From Actinomycetes bacterium (GTDB taxonomy: Bacteria > Actinomycetota > Acidimicrobiia > Acidimicrobiales > Microtrichaceae), in the NCBI GenBank assembly GCA_024222295.1, contig JAAEPF010000017.1, positions 372,001 through 436,000 of the forward strand: a DNA stretch of 64,000 nucleotides. Direction: 5' to 3'. This document shows positions 1 to 8,070 of this stretch, one piece after another. Below the pieces are notes generated by a model. That model was given only the letters and a program-made list of their open reading frames with translations. It did not search any database and had not been told where the DNA came from. Each line of letters begins with the position of its first letter. The first letter of the stretch is position 1. The translations under genes were made by a program, and so were the position numbers.

Positions 1-5
1 TTGCC

Positions 6-1019
6 ATGAGTGACGACCCACATTCCAGCGGCCTCGGGGGTTGGTCGACCGAGGCATCCACAGCGGTCCTTGCGGCCATGTGTGACGTGGCCGCACAGGA
101 CTCCCACGAGACCGACACGGCCGAGCGCCTCGTGGCGTCTGCCGCCGAGCACCTGTTCGGCGTCGACTTCGACCCGTCGGCGCATCCCGCCGGTTCGCCA
201 GCGCAGCTCGCCGCGGTCCTTGCTTATGACGACCACCGCTTCTTCGCCGCCCAGATGCTCGTGCTGATGCCATACGCCGACACATCGGTGAGCGACGCGG
301 AATCGGCGAGGGTGGCGGAGTACGCGGAGGCGATGGGTGTGCACCCGGACACGCTGGCGGACCTGCAGAAGGTGCGCGAGGGGCACATCAAGCGTTTGCT
401 GATCGACTACTTCCGCCGCGCCGCGGCCGACGTGAAGATGCCGGGCGACACCCGCGGGATCGTGCGGCGCACCCTCGACGAGATCCACCAGTACGTCGGC
501 GACCCCAAGATGACAGCCAAGTTCCTGCCGCTCGAGCAGTACCCGCAGGGCACTCTCGGGCGGACCTTCTTCGACTTCTACCGCGCCCGGGGCTTCTCGT
601 TGCCGGGCGAGAAGCACAGCCTCGGCGACGAAGTGGTCACCCACGACTGCTGTCACATCCTCGGCGGGTTCAACACCGACGGTGCCGGAGAGATCAACGT
701 GGCCGGCTTCGAGGCCGGCATGAAGCGCGACCAATTCGGCTGGGAGCTGATGATGGAGGTCATCGTGGACTTCCAGCTCGGAATCGACTTCGGCGTCGGG
801 CTGGTGGGGTACGTCCCGAAGACCGGTGAGCTCGACCCGGACCTGGTGATGATCGGAGTCCGCCGCGGCCTCGAGTGCAACGTCGACATCATGGGTCCCG
901 GATGGGAATTCTGGGACAACGCGGGGCGTCAGGTAACAGAGCTGCGCCACCAGTACGGCATAACCGGGGTCGACACGGTGCTGATGGACCCGCCCGACCA
1001 TCCGGCCACCGCCGACTGA
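6..1019 (+). CDS. TerB-like/Coq4-like fusion protein
   Basis: Predicted cytoplasmic protein of 337 residues joining two blocks. Residues about 70-135 are helical and resemble a TerB fold (acidic stretch ADTSVSDAES followed by amphipathic helix). Residues about 150-335 resemble Coq4: H213-D-C-C-H217 followed by E229 fits the HDxxH-x11-E metal-ligand motif of that family, which acts in ubiquinone assembly in mitochondria. Coq4 proteins usually have about 220-270 residues and no TerB part. The ATG at 6 is the first in frame, but its upstream DNA lies outside the window. The role in an actinobacterium, which would normally use menaquinone, is unknown. Family calls rest on motif reading only. Confidence 0.75.
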   Translation: MSDDPHSSGLGGWSTEASTAVLAAMCDVAAQDSHETDTAERLVASAAEHLFGVDFDPSAHPAGSPAQLAAVLAYDDHRFFAAQMLVLMPYADTSVSDAESARVAEYAEAMGVHPDTLADLQKVREGHIKRLLIDYFRRAAADVKMPGDTRGIVRRTLDEIHQYVGDPKMTAKFLPLEQYPQGTLGRTFFDFYRARGFSLPGEKHSLGDEVVTHDCCHILGGFNTDGAGEINVAGFEAGMKRDQFGWELMMEVIVDFQLGIDFGVGLVGYVPKTGELDPDLVMIGVRRGLECNVDIMGPGWEFWDNAGRQVTELRHQYGITGVDTVLMDPPDHPATAD

Positions 1020-1031
1020 GCCGCCCCCAAC

Positions 1032-1037
1032 TACGGT
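1032..1037 (+). promoter_or_regulatory. Leaderless-type -10 box of the PhyH gene
   Basis: TACGGT ends 7 bases before the ATG at 1045. There is no Shine-Dalgarno sequence, so transcription probably starts at or next to the start codon. Confidence 0.5.
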
Positions 1038-1044
1038 ACGCCCG

Positions 1045-1863
1045 ATGGAACGTGCCGCACCGCCGCTGCTGGATGGCAACCATCCGGTTCGCGACGCGGT
1101 GGTCGAGGAGTTCCGACGAGATGGCCATTGCATGGTGCCCGGGCTCGCCTCCGAGGCGGAGGTCGAGCAGTGGCGGCCCCTGATCGAACGCGTCGCCATG
1201 GAGGCTGCGTGGGACAAGCGGCCGCTCGAGGAACGTGACACCTACGGAAAGGCCTTCCTCCAGTCGCTCAACCTCTGGAAGGTCAACAGTGCCATCGCGC
1301 AGTTCAGCCTGGCGCCACGGTTCGCCTCGGTCGCCGCACAACTGTTGGGTGTGGATGCGGTTCGCATATACCACGACCAGGCCTTGCTGAAGGAGCCAGG
1401 TGGCGGACCCACGCCGTGGCACCAGGACCAGTACTACTGGCCGCTCGACACCGACCGATCGGTGACGATGTGGATGCCGCTGGTCGACCTGCCCTCCGAG
1501 GTCGGCTCGATGACGTTCGTATCGGGAAGTCACCTGGCGGGAGACCTGCGGGGTCGGGCCATCAGCGACGAGTCCGACGCCGAGTTCGCCGAGCTGGTCG
1601 ACTCCCGTGGGCTGCCCACCGCCACCCATGGCGCGCTGGGGGCGGGTGACGCGACATTCCACGCCGGCTGGACGATCCACTCGGCCGGTGCGAACCCGAG
1701 CGAAGTGATGCGCACCGTGATGACCGTCATCTACGTCGCAGACGGAGCACGAGTGGCGACGGACCTGTCCGAAGCGCGCGAGTTGGATCGCATGCTGTGG
1801 CTCGGTGGCGCCGAGCCCGGCGAGCTCATCCAGAGCGAACTGAACCCGGTGGTGTGGCCGTGA
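1045..1863 (+). CDS. Phytanoyl-CoA dioxygenase (PhyH) family protein
   Basis: Probable Fe(II)/2-oxoglutarate-dependent oxygenase of 272 residues. The iron facial triad is visible as H126-Q-D128 and H212 (motif WTIHSAGANPS), and R223 is a candidate for the 2-oxoglutarate carboxylate contact. Length is normal for bacterial PhyH proteins. The stop codon overlaps the GTG of the Gfo/Idh/MocA gene by four bases (GTGA), so the two are probably translationally coupled and act on related substrates. The substrate cannot be read from the sequence. A second PhyH protein, not close in sequence, lies at 19236-20096. Confidence 0.88.
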   Translation: MERAAPPLLDGNHPVRDAVVEEFRRDGHCMVPGLASEAEVEQWRPLIERVAMEAAWDKRPLEERDTYGKAFLQSLNLWKVNSAIAQFSLAPRFASVAAQLLGVDAVRIYHDQALLKEPGGGPTPWHQDQYYWPLDTDRSVTMWMPLVDLPSEVGSMTFVSGSHLAGDLRGRAISDESDAEFAELVDSRGLPTATHGALGAGDATFHAGWTIHSAGANPSEVMRTVMTVIYVADGARVATDLSEARELDRMLWLGGAEPGELIQSELNPVVWP

Positions 1864-2840
1864 CGGTGCGGTGGGGAATCTGCGGCACGGGCCGCATCGC
1901 AACGAAGATGGTCGGTCAGCTCGCGCAGATCGGTGACGCCGAAGTCGTGGCGGTGGCCTCCCGTACGTCCGGACGTGCGCAGCACTTCGCTGATCGGCAC
2001 GGCATCGACCGGGCACATGGCTCGTACGCAGCGTTGGCCGGCGACAACGAGATCGACGTCGTCTACGTGGCCACCACCCAGGAAGGGCACCACGACACGG
2101 TGGTCTGCCTGCTTCGCGCCGGGCACAACGTGCTCTGTGAGAAGCCCCTCGCTATGACCGAGGCGCAGGTCGTATCCATGACCGACGTCGCCCGCCTGGA
2201 GGGGCGCTTCCTGATGGAGGCGATGTGGGCCCGGTTCTCCGACGCTTGGGTGTTGGCGCGCGAGCTCGTGAGGCAGGGCCGCATCGGCGATGCGGTGCAG
2301 CTGCGCGCCGATCTGAGCGTCAACATCGCTGCGGAGGCCCGCGCCACACACCGGCTGTGGGACCCCGCCCGCGGTGGTGGTGCACTGATGGATGTGGGCA
2401 TCTATCCCATCAACCTGTCGGCCTTCCTGTTCGGGGAACCCGACCGGGTCGACGCGGCGGGCGTGCTGGCCGAGCCCGGGCTCGACCGGCGCGTGACGGC
2501 ACTGCTGGACCACCCCGGCGGTGAGGTGTCGGTGCTGACTGCGGCACTTGACCTCGACGGTGGCGCCGATGCGCGGATCTCAGGCACCGAGGGCAGCATC
2601 ACACTGCAGGCGCGGATGCACGCCTCACCGGGCCTGGTGGTCGAGTCAGGCGGGGAGGTCCGAGCAATCGATCTCGACCTGCCCGGTCTGGGAATCCAGA
2701 TTCCCGAAGTCCATCGCTGCCTCGCCGAGGGACTCCTCGAGTCGCCCGTGATGAGTTGGGACGAGAGCGCGGCGGTGCATCGCACCGCGGATCGGATCCG
2801 CGACCGAATCGGCTTGCGGTTCCCCGCGGATGAGTCATAG
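1860..2840 (+). CDS. Gfo/Idh/MocA family NAD(P)-dependent oxidoreductase
   Basis: Predicted sugar or cyclitol dehydrogenase-type oxidoreductase of 326 residues. The Rossmann motif GICGTGRIATKM is at the N-terminus and CEKPLAM, with the conserved active-site lysine of the family, lies near residue 95. A start further upstream is possible in frame, but GTG at 1860 puts the nucleotide-binding motif at residue 6 as usual and gives a GTGA overlap with the PhyH stop. The pairing with a PhyH oxygenase suggests a two-step oxidation route, which is inference. Confidence 0.88.
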   Translation: MTVRWGICGTGRIATKMVGQLAQIGDAEVVAVASRTSGRAQHFADRHGIDRAHGSYAALAGDNEIDVVYVATTQEGHHDTVVCLLRAGHNVLCEKPLAMTEAQVVSMTDVARLEGRFLMEAMWARFSDAWVLARELVRQGRIGDAVQLRADLSVNIAAEARATHRLWDPARGGGALMDVGIYPINLSAFLFGEPDRVDAAGVLAEPGLDRRVTALLDHPGGEVSVLTAALDLDGGADARISGTEGSITLQARMHASPGLVVESGGEVRAIDLDLPGLGIQIPEVHRCLAEGLLESPVMSWDESAAVHRTADRIRDRIGLRFPADES

Positions 2841-2860
2841 CCGGCAAGCCCGGCTGGTCG

Positions 2861-2866
2861 TAGCGT
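2861..2866 (+). promoter_or_regulatory. Leaderless-type -10 box of the HAD gene
   Basis: TAGCGT ends 7 bases before the GTG at 2874. There is no ribosome binding site between them. Confidence 0.5.
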
Positions 2867-2873
2867 TGGTGGG

Positions 2874-3653
2874 GTGAAGTGCCGAGGCTTGCTGGTGGAC
2901 ATCGACGGCGTAGTCGTGACGTCGTGGGAGCCCATAGAGGGGTCCGTCGCGGCCCTGGCCCGTCTGCGCGCCGCCGGCATGCCGCTGCGTTTCGTCACCA
3001 ACACCACCTCGCTCGGCGCAGCCGAGATCGTGGAGATGCTGCGTGGCATCGGTGTGGATCTCGAAGCCGGTGACCTGATCACCGCTGGTGTGGCCACCGC
3101 GAACCTGGTCAGGCGTGACCATCCGGGGGCGCGATGCCTCGTGCTCAACGACGGATCCATGGCGGATCTGACCGGGATCTCGACCGTTGACCCGGACGAC
3201 TGGAGGCTCGCCGACGTTGTCGTGATCGGGTCGGGCGGGCACTCGTTCACCTGGGAGCACCTGAATGCGGCCCTTCGCGCACTGCAGAACGGGGCAGCGC
3301 TCGTGGCGATGCATGGCTCCGTGATCTGGAGCACGGCTTCCGGAGTCTGCCTGGACGCAGGTGCATACGCCGAGATGCTCGGCTTCGCGGCCGGCAACCA
3401 GGCAGTCGTGGTCGGCAAGCCGGCTCCGGAACTGTTCGTGAGCGCGTGCGAGTCGATGGGGGTGGTACCCGCCGAGGCGGTGATGGTCGGAGACGACCTG
3501 CACAGCGACGTACTGGCAGCCCAGCAGGTCGGGATCACCGGCGTGCTCGTGCACACCGGCAAGTTCCGGCCGGCCCAGCTCGCCGGTGCTCCGCCACCGG
3601 ACCACCTGGTCGAATCCCTGGCCGGCGTCCCCGACCTGCTCGGAGTTGCCTGA
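2874..3653 (+). CDS. HAD-superfamily hydrolase, subfamily IIA (NagD/HDHD2-like)
   Basis: Predicted cytoplasmic phosphatase of 259 residues. Motif I is DIDGVVV near residue 9 (nucleophile and general-acid Asp), motif II is VTNTTS near residue 41, motif III has the lysine in GKPAPELF, and motif IV is GDDLHSD. The cap lies between motifs II and III, as in class IIA enzymes such as NagD and HDHD2. Substrates in this family range from nucleotides to sugar phosphates, so no specific reaction is assigned. The GTG start is chosen because motif I then sits at the very N-terminus and a TANNNT box precedes it. Confidence 0.88.
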   Translation: MKCRGLLVDIDGVVVTSWEPIEGSVAALARLRAAGMPLRFVTNTTSLGAAEIVEMLRGIGVDLEAGDLITAGVATANLVRRDHPGARCLVLNDGSMADLTGISTVDPDDWRLADVVVIGSGGHSFTWEHLNAALRALQNGAALVAMHGSVIWSTASGVCLDAGAYAEMLGFAAGNQAVVVGKPAPELFVSACESMGVVPAEAVMVGDDLHSDVLAAQQVGITGVLVHTGKFRPAQLAGAPPPDHLVESLAGVPDLLGVA

Positions 3654-3683
3654 CGGGTCGCGTTGGTACGACAGCCGTATCGG

Positions 3684-3689
3684 TAGCCT
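3684..3689 (+). promoter_or_regulatory. Leaderless-type -10 box of the esterase gene
   Basis: TAGCCT ends 6 bases before the ATG at 3696. Confidence 0.5.
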
Positions 3690-3695
3690 GACCGC

Positions 3696-4757
3696 ATGGT
3701 CATGGCTGATCGCCCGGATGTGGAAACTGTTGGTCCCGTGGAGACGGTGGGGTTGCTCGCCAACCTCGGGGTGCGTGTCGGAGTGGCGGCGGTCACCGCG
3801 CCGGCCACCTATCCGTGGATGCGTACCGGCACACCGGTGCGGTCCCTGCTGGGCGGCTTCGAGCGGCGCAGCCTCAAGGAGCTGCTCACCTATACAGAGA
3901 CCCTTGAGCCTCCGCAGCTCCGTTCAGTGGAGAAGGTGATCGACACCGCTGCGGCAGCGGTGCTGCCGGTGCCCTGGCGCCGCGGTTCGGTGGAGATCGA
4001 ATCGGACTCCCTGGGCGGTGTGCCCGGGGAGTGGGTCCGCCCCACCGATCCCGATGCCAACCCCGCCGGGGGCACCCTGCTGTACCTGCACGGCGGCGGC
4101 TACCTGGCTGCGGGCCCGCACATGTTCCGGGGGTTCGTCACTCGCCTGGTGGAGGGCACCGGGCTCTCGGCGTTCGTGGCCGACTACCGGCTTGCTCCCG
4201 AGTTCCCGTATCCCGCGGCTCTCTACGACGCGTTGGCCGTGTACGACGCGATCCTCGCTGACCACGACCGCGACCGGCTGATCGTGGCGGGCGACAGCGC
4301 GGGCGGCGGGCTGACCGCCGCGCTGCTGGCCGAGCTGGGCACCCGGGAGCGTCCGCATCCGGCCGGCGCACTGATGTTCTCCCCCGAGGTCGACCTGACG
4401 CTGTCCAAGGAGTCCGTGGAGGACAACGCTGCGACCGACATCCTGCCTGACCAACCCGACGTCGAGTCATATCTGCACGGCGTCGACCCCACCGCGGCGT
4501 TTGCCTCGCCCCTGTATGCCGACATGGGCGGCTACCCGCCGATCCTGTTGGTGGCTGGCGGCGCCGAGATGTTCCGTGACCAGATTGAGGGGTTCCACGC
4601 CAGGGCCGACGAGGCCGGCGTGGATGTCGAGTTCATCGAGGAACCGGGGATGGAGCACGTGTTCGAGGTCGTCTCGCCGTGGGCGCACGCGACCCTCGAG
4701 GTCATGGAACACGCCGATGCGTTCTGCGCGCGCGTGCTGCCACCTGTGGCCGATTGA
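3696..4757 (+). CDS. Alpha/beta hydrolase, hormone-sensitive-lipase family
   Basis: Esterase-like hydrolase of 353 residues. The oxyanion-hole motif LHGGGYLAAG lies near residue 130 and the nucleophile elbow GDSAGGG near residue 200; both are hallmarks of the HSL/BD-FAE group. The catalytic His is probably in EPGMEHVFE near residue 315. Residues 1-100 carry an N-terminal extension usual for acetyl-hydrolase-like members. It converges on the DUF427 gene, with four bases between the two stop codons. Substrate unknown. Confidence 0.87.
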   Translation: MVMADRPDVETVGPVETVGLLANLGVRVGVAAVTAPATYPWMRTGTPVRSLLGGFERRSLKELLTYTETLEPPQLRSVEKVIDTAAAAVLPVPWRRGSVEIESDSLGGVPGEWVRPTDPDANPAGGTLLYLHGGGYLAAGPHMFRGFVTRLVEGTGLSAFVADYRLAPEFPYPAALYDALAVYDAILADHDRDRLIVAGDSAGGGLTAALLAELGTRERPHPAGALMFSPEVDLTLSKESVEDNAATDILPDQPDVESYLHGVDPTAAFASPLYADMGGYPPILLVAGGAEMFRDQIEGFHARADEAGVDVEFIEEPGMEHVFEVVSPWAHATLEVMEHADAFCARVLPPVAD

Positions 4758-4761
4758 CGCC

Positions 4762-5049
4762 TCAGGAGTCGGTCACCGACACATCGCGCCAGAACGCGAT
4801 GCGGCCCCTGATGGCCGCAGCCGCCTCGGATGGGTCCGCGTACTCGAAGGCAGCTTCGGCGGCGACGTTGGCGTCGCTCACCACGTCGAAGTAGGTGGCG
4901 GTGCCCTTCCAGCCGCACACGCTCGTGTGTTGCGACGGCCGCAGGATGTCGCTGCGGACGGCCTCGCGGGGGAAGTAGGTCATGCCGTCGACGACGACGG
5001 TGTCGTCTGACTCCGCGATCACGGTGCCCTGAAGGGTTGCCTTTGCCAT
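4762..5049 (-). CDS. DUF427 domain-containing protein
   Basis: Small protein of 95 residues that is a single DUF427 domain, with the typical core CGWKGTATYFDV near residue 47. The biochemical function of the family is not settled. The ATG at 5049 is preferred over in-frame upstream starts because an AGGAGG ribosome binding site lies just upstream (complement of 5056-5061) and the upstream extension would be low-complexity sequence inside the intergenic region and ccdA. It follows ccdA by 25 bases and may be the last gene of that transcript. Confidence 0.85.
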   Translation of the reverse strand: MAKATLQGTVIAESDDTVVVDGMTYFPREAVRSDILRPSQHTSVCGWKGTATYFDVVSDANVAAEAAFEYADPSEAAAAIRGRIAFWRDVSVTDS

Positions 5050-5074
5050 GTCATGTCCTCCTGAAGTCGGACTG

Positions 5075-6064
5075 TTACCTGTTCGATGCTGCGCGCACGG
5101 CGGTTTCTTCGCGTACGGCGGTTTCTTCGCGTTCGGTGGTTTCCTCGTCTGTGTGGTGGGAGTCGGCCGCTGCATCGTCGGTCCTGGCGCCGCGGCGTCT
5201 TGACAGGACGTATGTCGCGGCCGCGACTGCCAGGACTGTGCCGGCAAGCACCGCGGCGAAGCGCACCGGCTGCTCTGGTGAGAGCAGTTGCTGGAGCCAC
5301 ACCTGCGCGTCGAGGGCGGCGTTCACGACCGGGTCGGCGGTTGTCGAGCCGTTGAGGGTGCGGATCTCGAACCAGCCGTACCAGGCCACGTACGCGCCCG
5401 CGGCCACGAGCAGAGCGCCGGACACCTTGGTGATGTAGGGCGTCGCCTTGCGAAGCTTCGCGGCGAGGCCCTGCTTGGCGAGCGCAGCGGCAACCGTGAG
5501 GGCCGTGACAATGAGGCCCATGCCGAGCGCGTATGCAACGAAGACGCCCACCCCCGACCCGATGCTCTCCGATCGAAGGGTCGTCGAGGTGACGGCCAGG
5601 AACGGCCCGATGGTGCACGAGAGCGATGCCACGGCGTAGGAGATGCCGAACAGGAACATCTGCATGAGTCCGCCGTCGCGCCCGCCCTTGCCCAGTTTCG
5701 GGATGGAGAGGGTCACCTGCTTGCCCCTCCAGAACGCGATGCCGAGGCCCACCAGCCCGAGCCCGATCACCACGGTCACCCACGGAAGGAACCGTTCCAC
5801 CTGGACCGCGAGCGGCGAGATGACCAGCCCGAACAGTCCGAAGACCACCACGAACCCGGCCGTGAGGGTGGCCGACACCAGCACTGCCCGTCCGATGGCT
5901 GCGCTCGCGGATTGCCCGTCTGCTCCCGCACCGTCCGGCTCACCGTGTGGTCGGTCCTCGCCGACGAACATCGCCAGGTACGCGGGGAGCAGAGCGAACC
6001 CGCAGGGGTTCACGGTTGCCGCCATGCCGGCGGCGAGGGCGAGTGCGAACGGCCCGCTCAGCAC
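5075..6064 (-). CDS. ccdA: CcdA/DsbD-family transmembrane thiol-disulfide transporter
   Basis: Polytopic membrane protein of 329 residues. It starts with a hydrophobic segment containing the family motif ATVNPCGFALLPAYLA, whose Cys is one of the two redox cysteines; the second is in VASLSCTIGPFLA. CcdA proteins move electrons from cytoplasmic thioredoxin to extracytoplasmic thiol proteins. The likely acceptors are the TlpA-like lipoproteins encoded just upstream. The GTG start lies three bases after the tlpA stop. The C-terminal 60 residues are charged and repetitive (REETAVREETAVR) and probably cytoplasmic. No cytochrome c synthesis genes are in view, so the target need not be cytochrome c. 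Confidence 0.9.
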   Translation of the reverse strand: MLSGPFALALAAGMAATVNPCGFALLPAYLAMFVGEDRPHGEPDGAGADGQSASAAIGRAVLVSATLTAGFVVVFGLFGLVISPLAVQVERFLPWVTVVIGLGLVGLGIAFWRGKQVTLSIPKLGKGGRDGGLMQMFLFGISYAVASLSCTIGPFLAVTSTTLRSESIGSGVGVFVAYALGMGLIVTALTVAAALAKQGLAAKLRKATPYITKVSGALLVAAGAYVAWYGWFEIRTLNGSTTADPVVNAALDAQVWLQQLLSPEQPVRFAAVLAGTVLAVAAATYVLSRRRGARTDDAAADSHHTDEETTEREETAVREETAVRAASNR

Positions 6065-6067
6065 GGC

Positions 6068-6607
6068 TCAGCTCTCCGACAGGGCTGTCATGCGTTCGGC
6101 CAGGGCGTCGCCGCCGAGACCGCCCACGAACACCTCGGTCGACCCGTCGTCGTTGACGAAGGCAAAGGCCGGCTGGCCGATCACGCCGAAGTCGGTCCAG
6201 ATCGTGCCATCGGGGTCCATGACGTGACGCAGTCCCGAGGTGCCGGTGTCGGAAACGAAGGCCTCCATCGCCGCTACTTCGCCGCGCCCCGCAACTCCGA
6301 TGACCTCGACGGAGCCGTCGAAATCGGCCGCGGCTTGCACCACGGCGGGTGCCTCGAGTCGGCACGAAGTGCACCAGGGCGCCCAGAACCACAGCACCGT
6401 GTCCTTGCCCTCGAGGGAGGTGCCGGAGAAGTCGTCGCCTGACAGCTGCGTAGCGGTGAAGTCGAGGTCCGCGGTCGGGCCGGTTCCGACTGGCGCTGTG
6501 TCGGCGTTTGCTTGCTGTGCCGCTGTCCCGTCGCCGCCGGAGCAGGCCGACAGCAGGATTGCTGCGGCCAGGCCCGCGGCGACGAGGGGAAGTCGTGTGA
6601 GTTGCAT
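6068..6607 (-). CDS. TlpA/ResA-like thioredoxin-fold lipoprotein
   Basis: Predicted lipid-anchored thiol-disulfide reductase of 179 residues. A signal peptide ends in the lipobox LLSAC near residue 21. The thioredoxin-fold motif WAPWCTSCRLEAP, with a CxxC pair, lies near residue 72. The fold faces outside the membrane and should be kept reduced by CcdA, encoded three bases downstream. Its ATG overlaps the stop of the DUF3179 gene (TGATG), which indicates translational coupling. It is one of two TlpA-like proteins in the same transcription direction (see 8071-8667); the other has a CSAC active site. Confidence 0.9.
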   Translation of the reverse strand: MQLTRLPLVAAGLAAAILLSACSGGDGTAAQQANADTAPVGTGPTADLDFTATQLSGDDFSGTSLEGKDTVLWFWAPWCTSCRLEAPAVVQAAADFDGSVEVIGVAGRGEVAAMEAFVSDTGTSGLRHVMDPDGTIWTDFGVIGQPAFAFVNDDGSTEVFVGGLGGDALAERMTALSES

Positions 6608-7815
6608 CAGGGAACCTCGGTGATCAGTCGGGTGTCGGGCGCGAAGGCCGCCCAGGCGAACCAGAACGTGTCGACGTGCTCGACAGCGGTCAGCTTGCTG
6701 CCCACGAGTGGGCCGGCTGTCGCTTCACCGAGGACGTTCCACTCGGAGCCGGTCTCGTTGTCGGTGAACCCCGTCTCGGTTCTCGTGAAGGTGAGCTGGC
6801 GGCCGTCCAGCTCGGTTTCGAACACACCCGTGGCCCCGACATCACGTCCGTCGGAAACCTCGAAGGCCTCGAGCGCCGATGCGGTGCCGGGCAGTGCCCA
6901 TGCGACGACCTGGCGGCCATCGAGATCGAATGCGATCGTGCCGGTATCCAGCAGGGCGTCGGCAACCACTGCGGTCGGATCGGTGTTGACGCCCGCCCCG
7001 AGCACGCGTTGCTTGGCTTCGAGCCTCTCATCGGTGTCCCCGCGGAACGCGAACGGGTCCTCGGCGATGTCGTCGTAGCCCGGGTAGGGGTTCTGCCCGT
7101 ATGGTCGGGTCTCGCCGGTGTCGCGGCTGAGCACCAGGCCCTCCGGGTTGGCGGCGAGCCAGTCCCCCCAGGAGACAGTTGCCACCGGAAGGCGTTCCAG
7201 GATCTCGCCGGTCAGGACGCCCGCGAATGCCTCACCGGTGAAATGGCTCCACAGTGATTCGGTCTGGCGGTCATACATCACCAGTGCGGACTGGTAGAGC
7301 TTCCCGGACGTGCCGAAGTCGAGCACCCGGTCTCCCAGCCGGCGGTCGAAGGCGACACCGGTGTTGCACAGGGGGCAGTAGGTGACTGTCACCGGTGTGT
7401 CGCCGTAGGTGTCATTGACGATCTCGTGCCAGATCATCACCTGGATCGGGTACGCGCGGGTTTCGCCCTCGACCTCGAGGCTGAGCACGGGTTCGTTGGC
7501 TTCGAGGAAGCCAACCTCGGTTGCCGGCAGGAACTTCGGGTTGTCGATAGGCGGGATGCCGTCTGGCGGCGGACCACCTGACATGACCTCGGCAGGGTCG
7601 ACAAGGGGTTCGGGCAGTCCCTCTGCGGTCATGTTCACAAGGGCTGATCCCGTGGCCTCGCGCTGGCCGGCCTCGATCTGCTCGACGGACTCGGCCTCCG
7701 AGCTCGCTGACTCCGCGCCCGACGAGCAGGCGGCAGCAACCAGCGCGACGGCGACCGCCACTGCGGCCATCCGGGCGGGGGAGCGCCAGTCATCCAGCAC
7801 TGAGTGCTCCAGCAT
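6607..7815 (-). CDS. DUF3179 domain-containing lipoprotein
   Basis: Secreted protein of 402 residues. A hydrophobic segment with the lipobox VAAAC comes first, then a DUF3179 domain with the motif TYCPLCNTGVAFDR and conserved stretches DFGTSGKLYQSALV and ESLWSHFTG. The CPLC pair could be redox-active or bind metal; the family has no proven function. The start is uncertain: ATG at 7815 overlaps the end of the small membrane gene upstream, and ATG at 7770 also leaves a complete signal peptide. Its place between TlpA- and CcdA-type genes suggests it is a client or partner of the thiol pathway, which is inference. Confidence 0.85.
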   Translation of the reverse strand: MLEHSVLDDWRSPARMAAVAVAVALVAAACSSGAESASSEAESVEQIEAGQREATGSALVNMTAEGLPEPLVDPAEVMSGGPPPDGIPPIDNPKFLPATEVGFLEANEPVLSLEVEGETRAYPIQVMIWHEIVNDTYGDTPVTVTYCPLCNTGVAFDRRLGDRVLDFGTSGKLYQSALVMYDRQTESLWSHFTGEAFAGVLTGEILERLPVATVSWGDWLAANPEGLVLSRDTGETRPYGQNPYPGYDDIAEDPFAFRGDTDERLEAKQRVLGAGVNTDPTAVVADALLDTGTIAFDLDGRQVVAWALPGTASALEAFEVSDGRDVGATGVFETELDGRQLTFTRTETGFTDNETGSEWNVLGEATAGPLVGSKLTAVEHVDTFWFAWAAFAPDTRLITEVP

Positions 7816-7981
7816 GGGTGGGTACTCCGGTTCCGTCGGCGCTGAAGAACACCACCGCCAGCACGAGCCCTGCAACCAGCACGGCGGCGATCAGCCACCA
7901 CTGGAGCGCCGCCATGCGGTTGGCGCGTTGCTGGGCCGCGGCCTTGGCCGTGCGGCTGGTCGTCGGAGTCCCCTTGGTCAT
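7790..7981 (-). CDS. Small single-pass membrane protein
   Basis: Open frame of 63 residues with a basic N-terminus (about 25 residues rich in K, R and T) and one strong transmembrane helix near residues 27-46 (WWLIAAVLVAGLVLAVVFF), followed by a short tail outside. It sits in the gap between the upstream TlpA-like gene and the DUF3179 gene, with overlaps typical of operon members. I do not recognise a family. No clear ribosome binding site is visible, so it is supported by context, membrane helix and position only. Confidence 0.6.
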   Translation of the reverse strand: MTKGTPTTSRTAKAAAQQRANRMAALQWWLIAAVLVAGLVLAVVFFSADGTGVPTHAGALSAG

Positions 7982-8070
7982 GGTTCAAGAAGGCCGCAAG
8001 ACAGCTCTTCATTCCCGTCGGGCCACCTCGGAACGGGTCGGAAACTGTGTGCCTGCACAGCCGCGCCGTC

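Noticed and set aside
2402-3808. A 468-codon open frame on the minus strand opposite the Gfo/Idh and HAD genes
   Set aside because: It is antisense to two well-supported genes, rich in Arg, Ser and Pro, and shows no motif. Long antisense frames are expected at this GC content.
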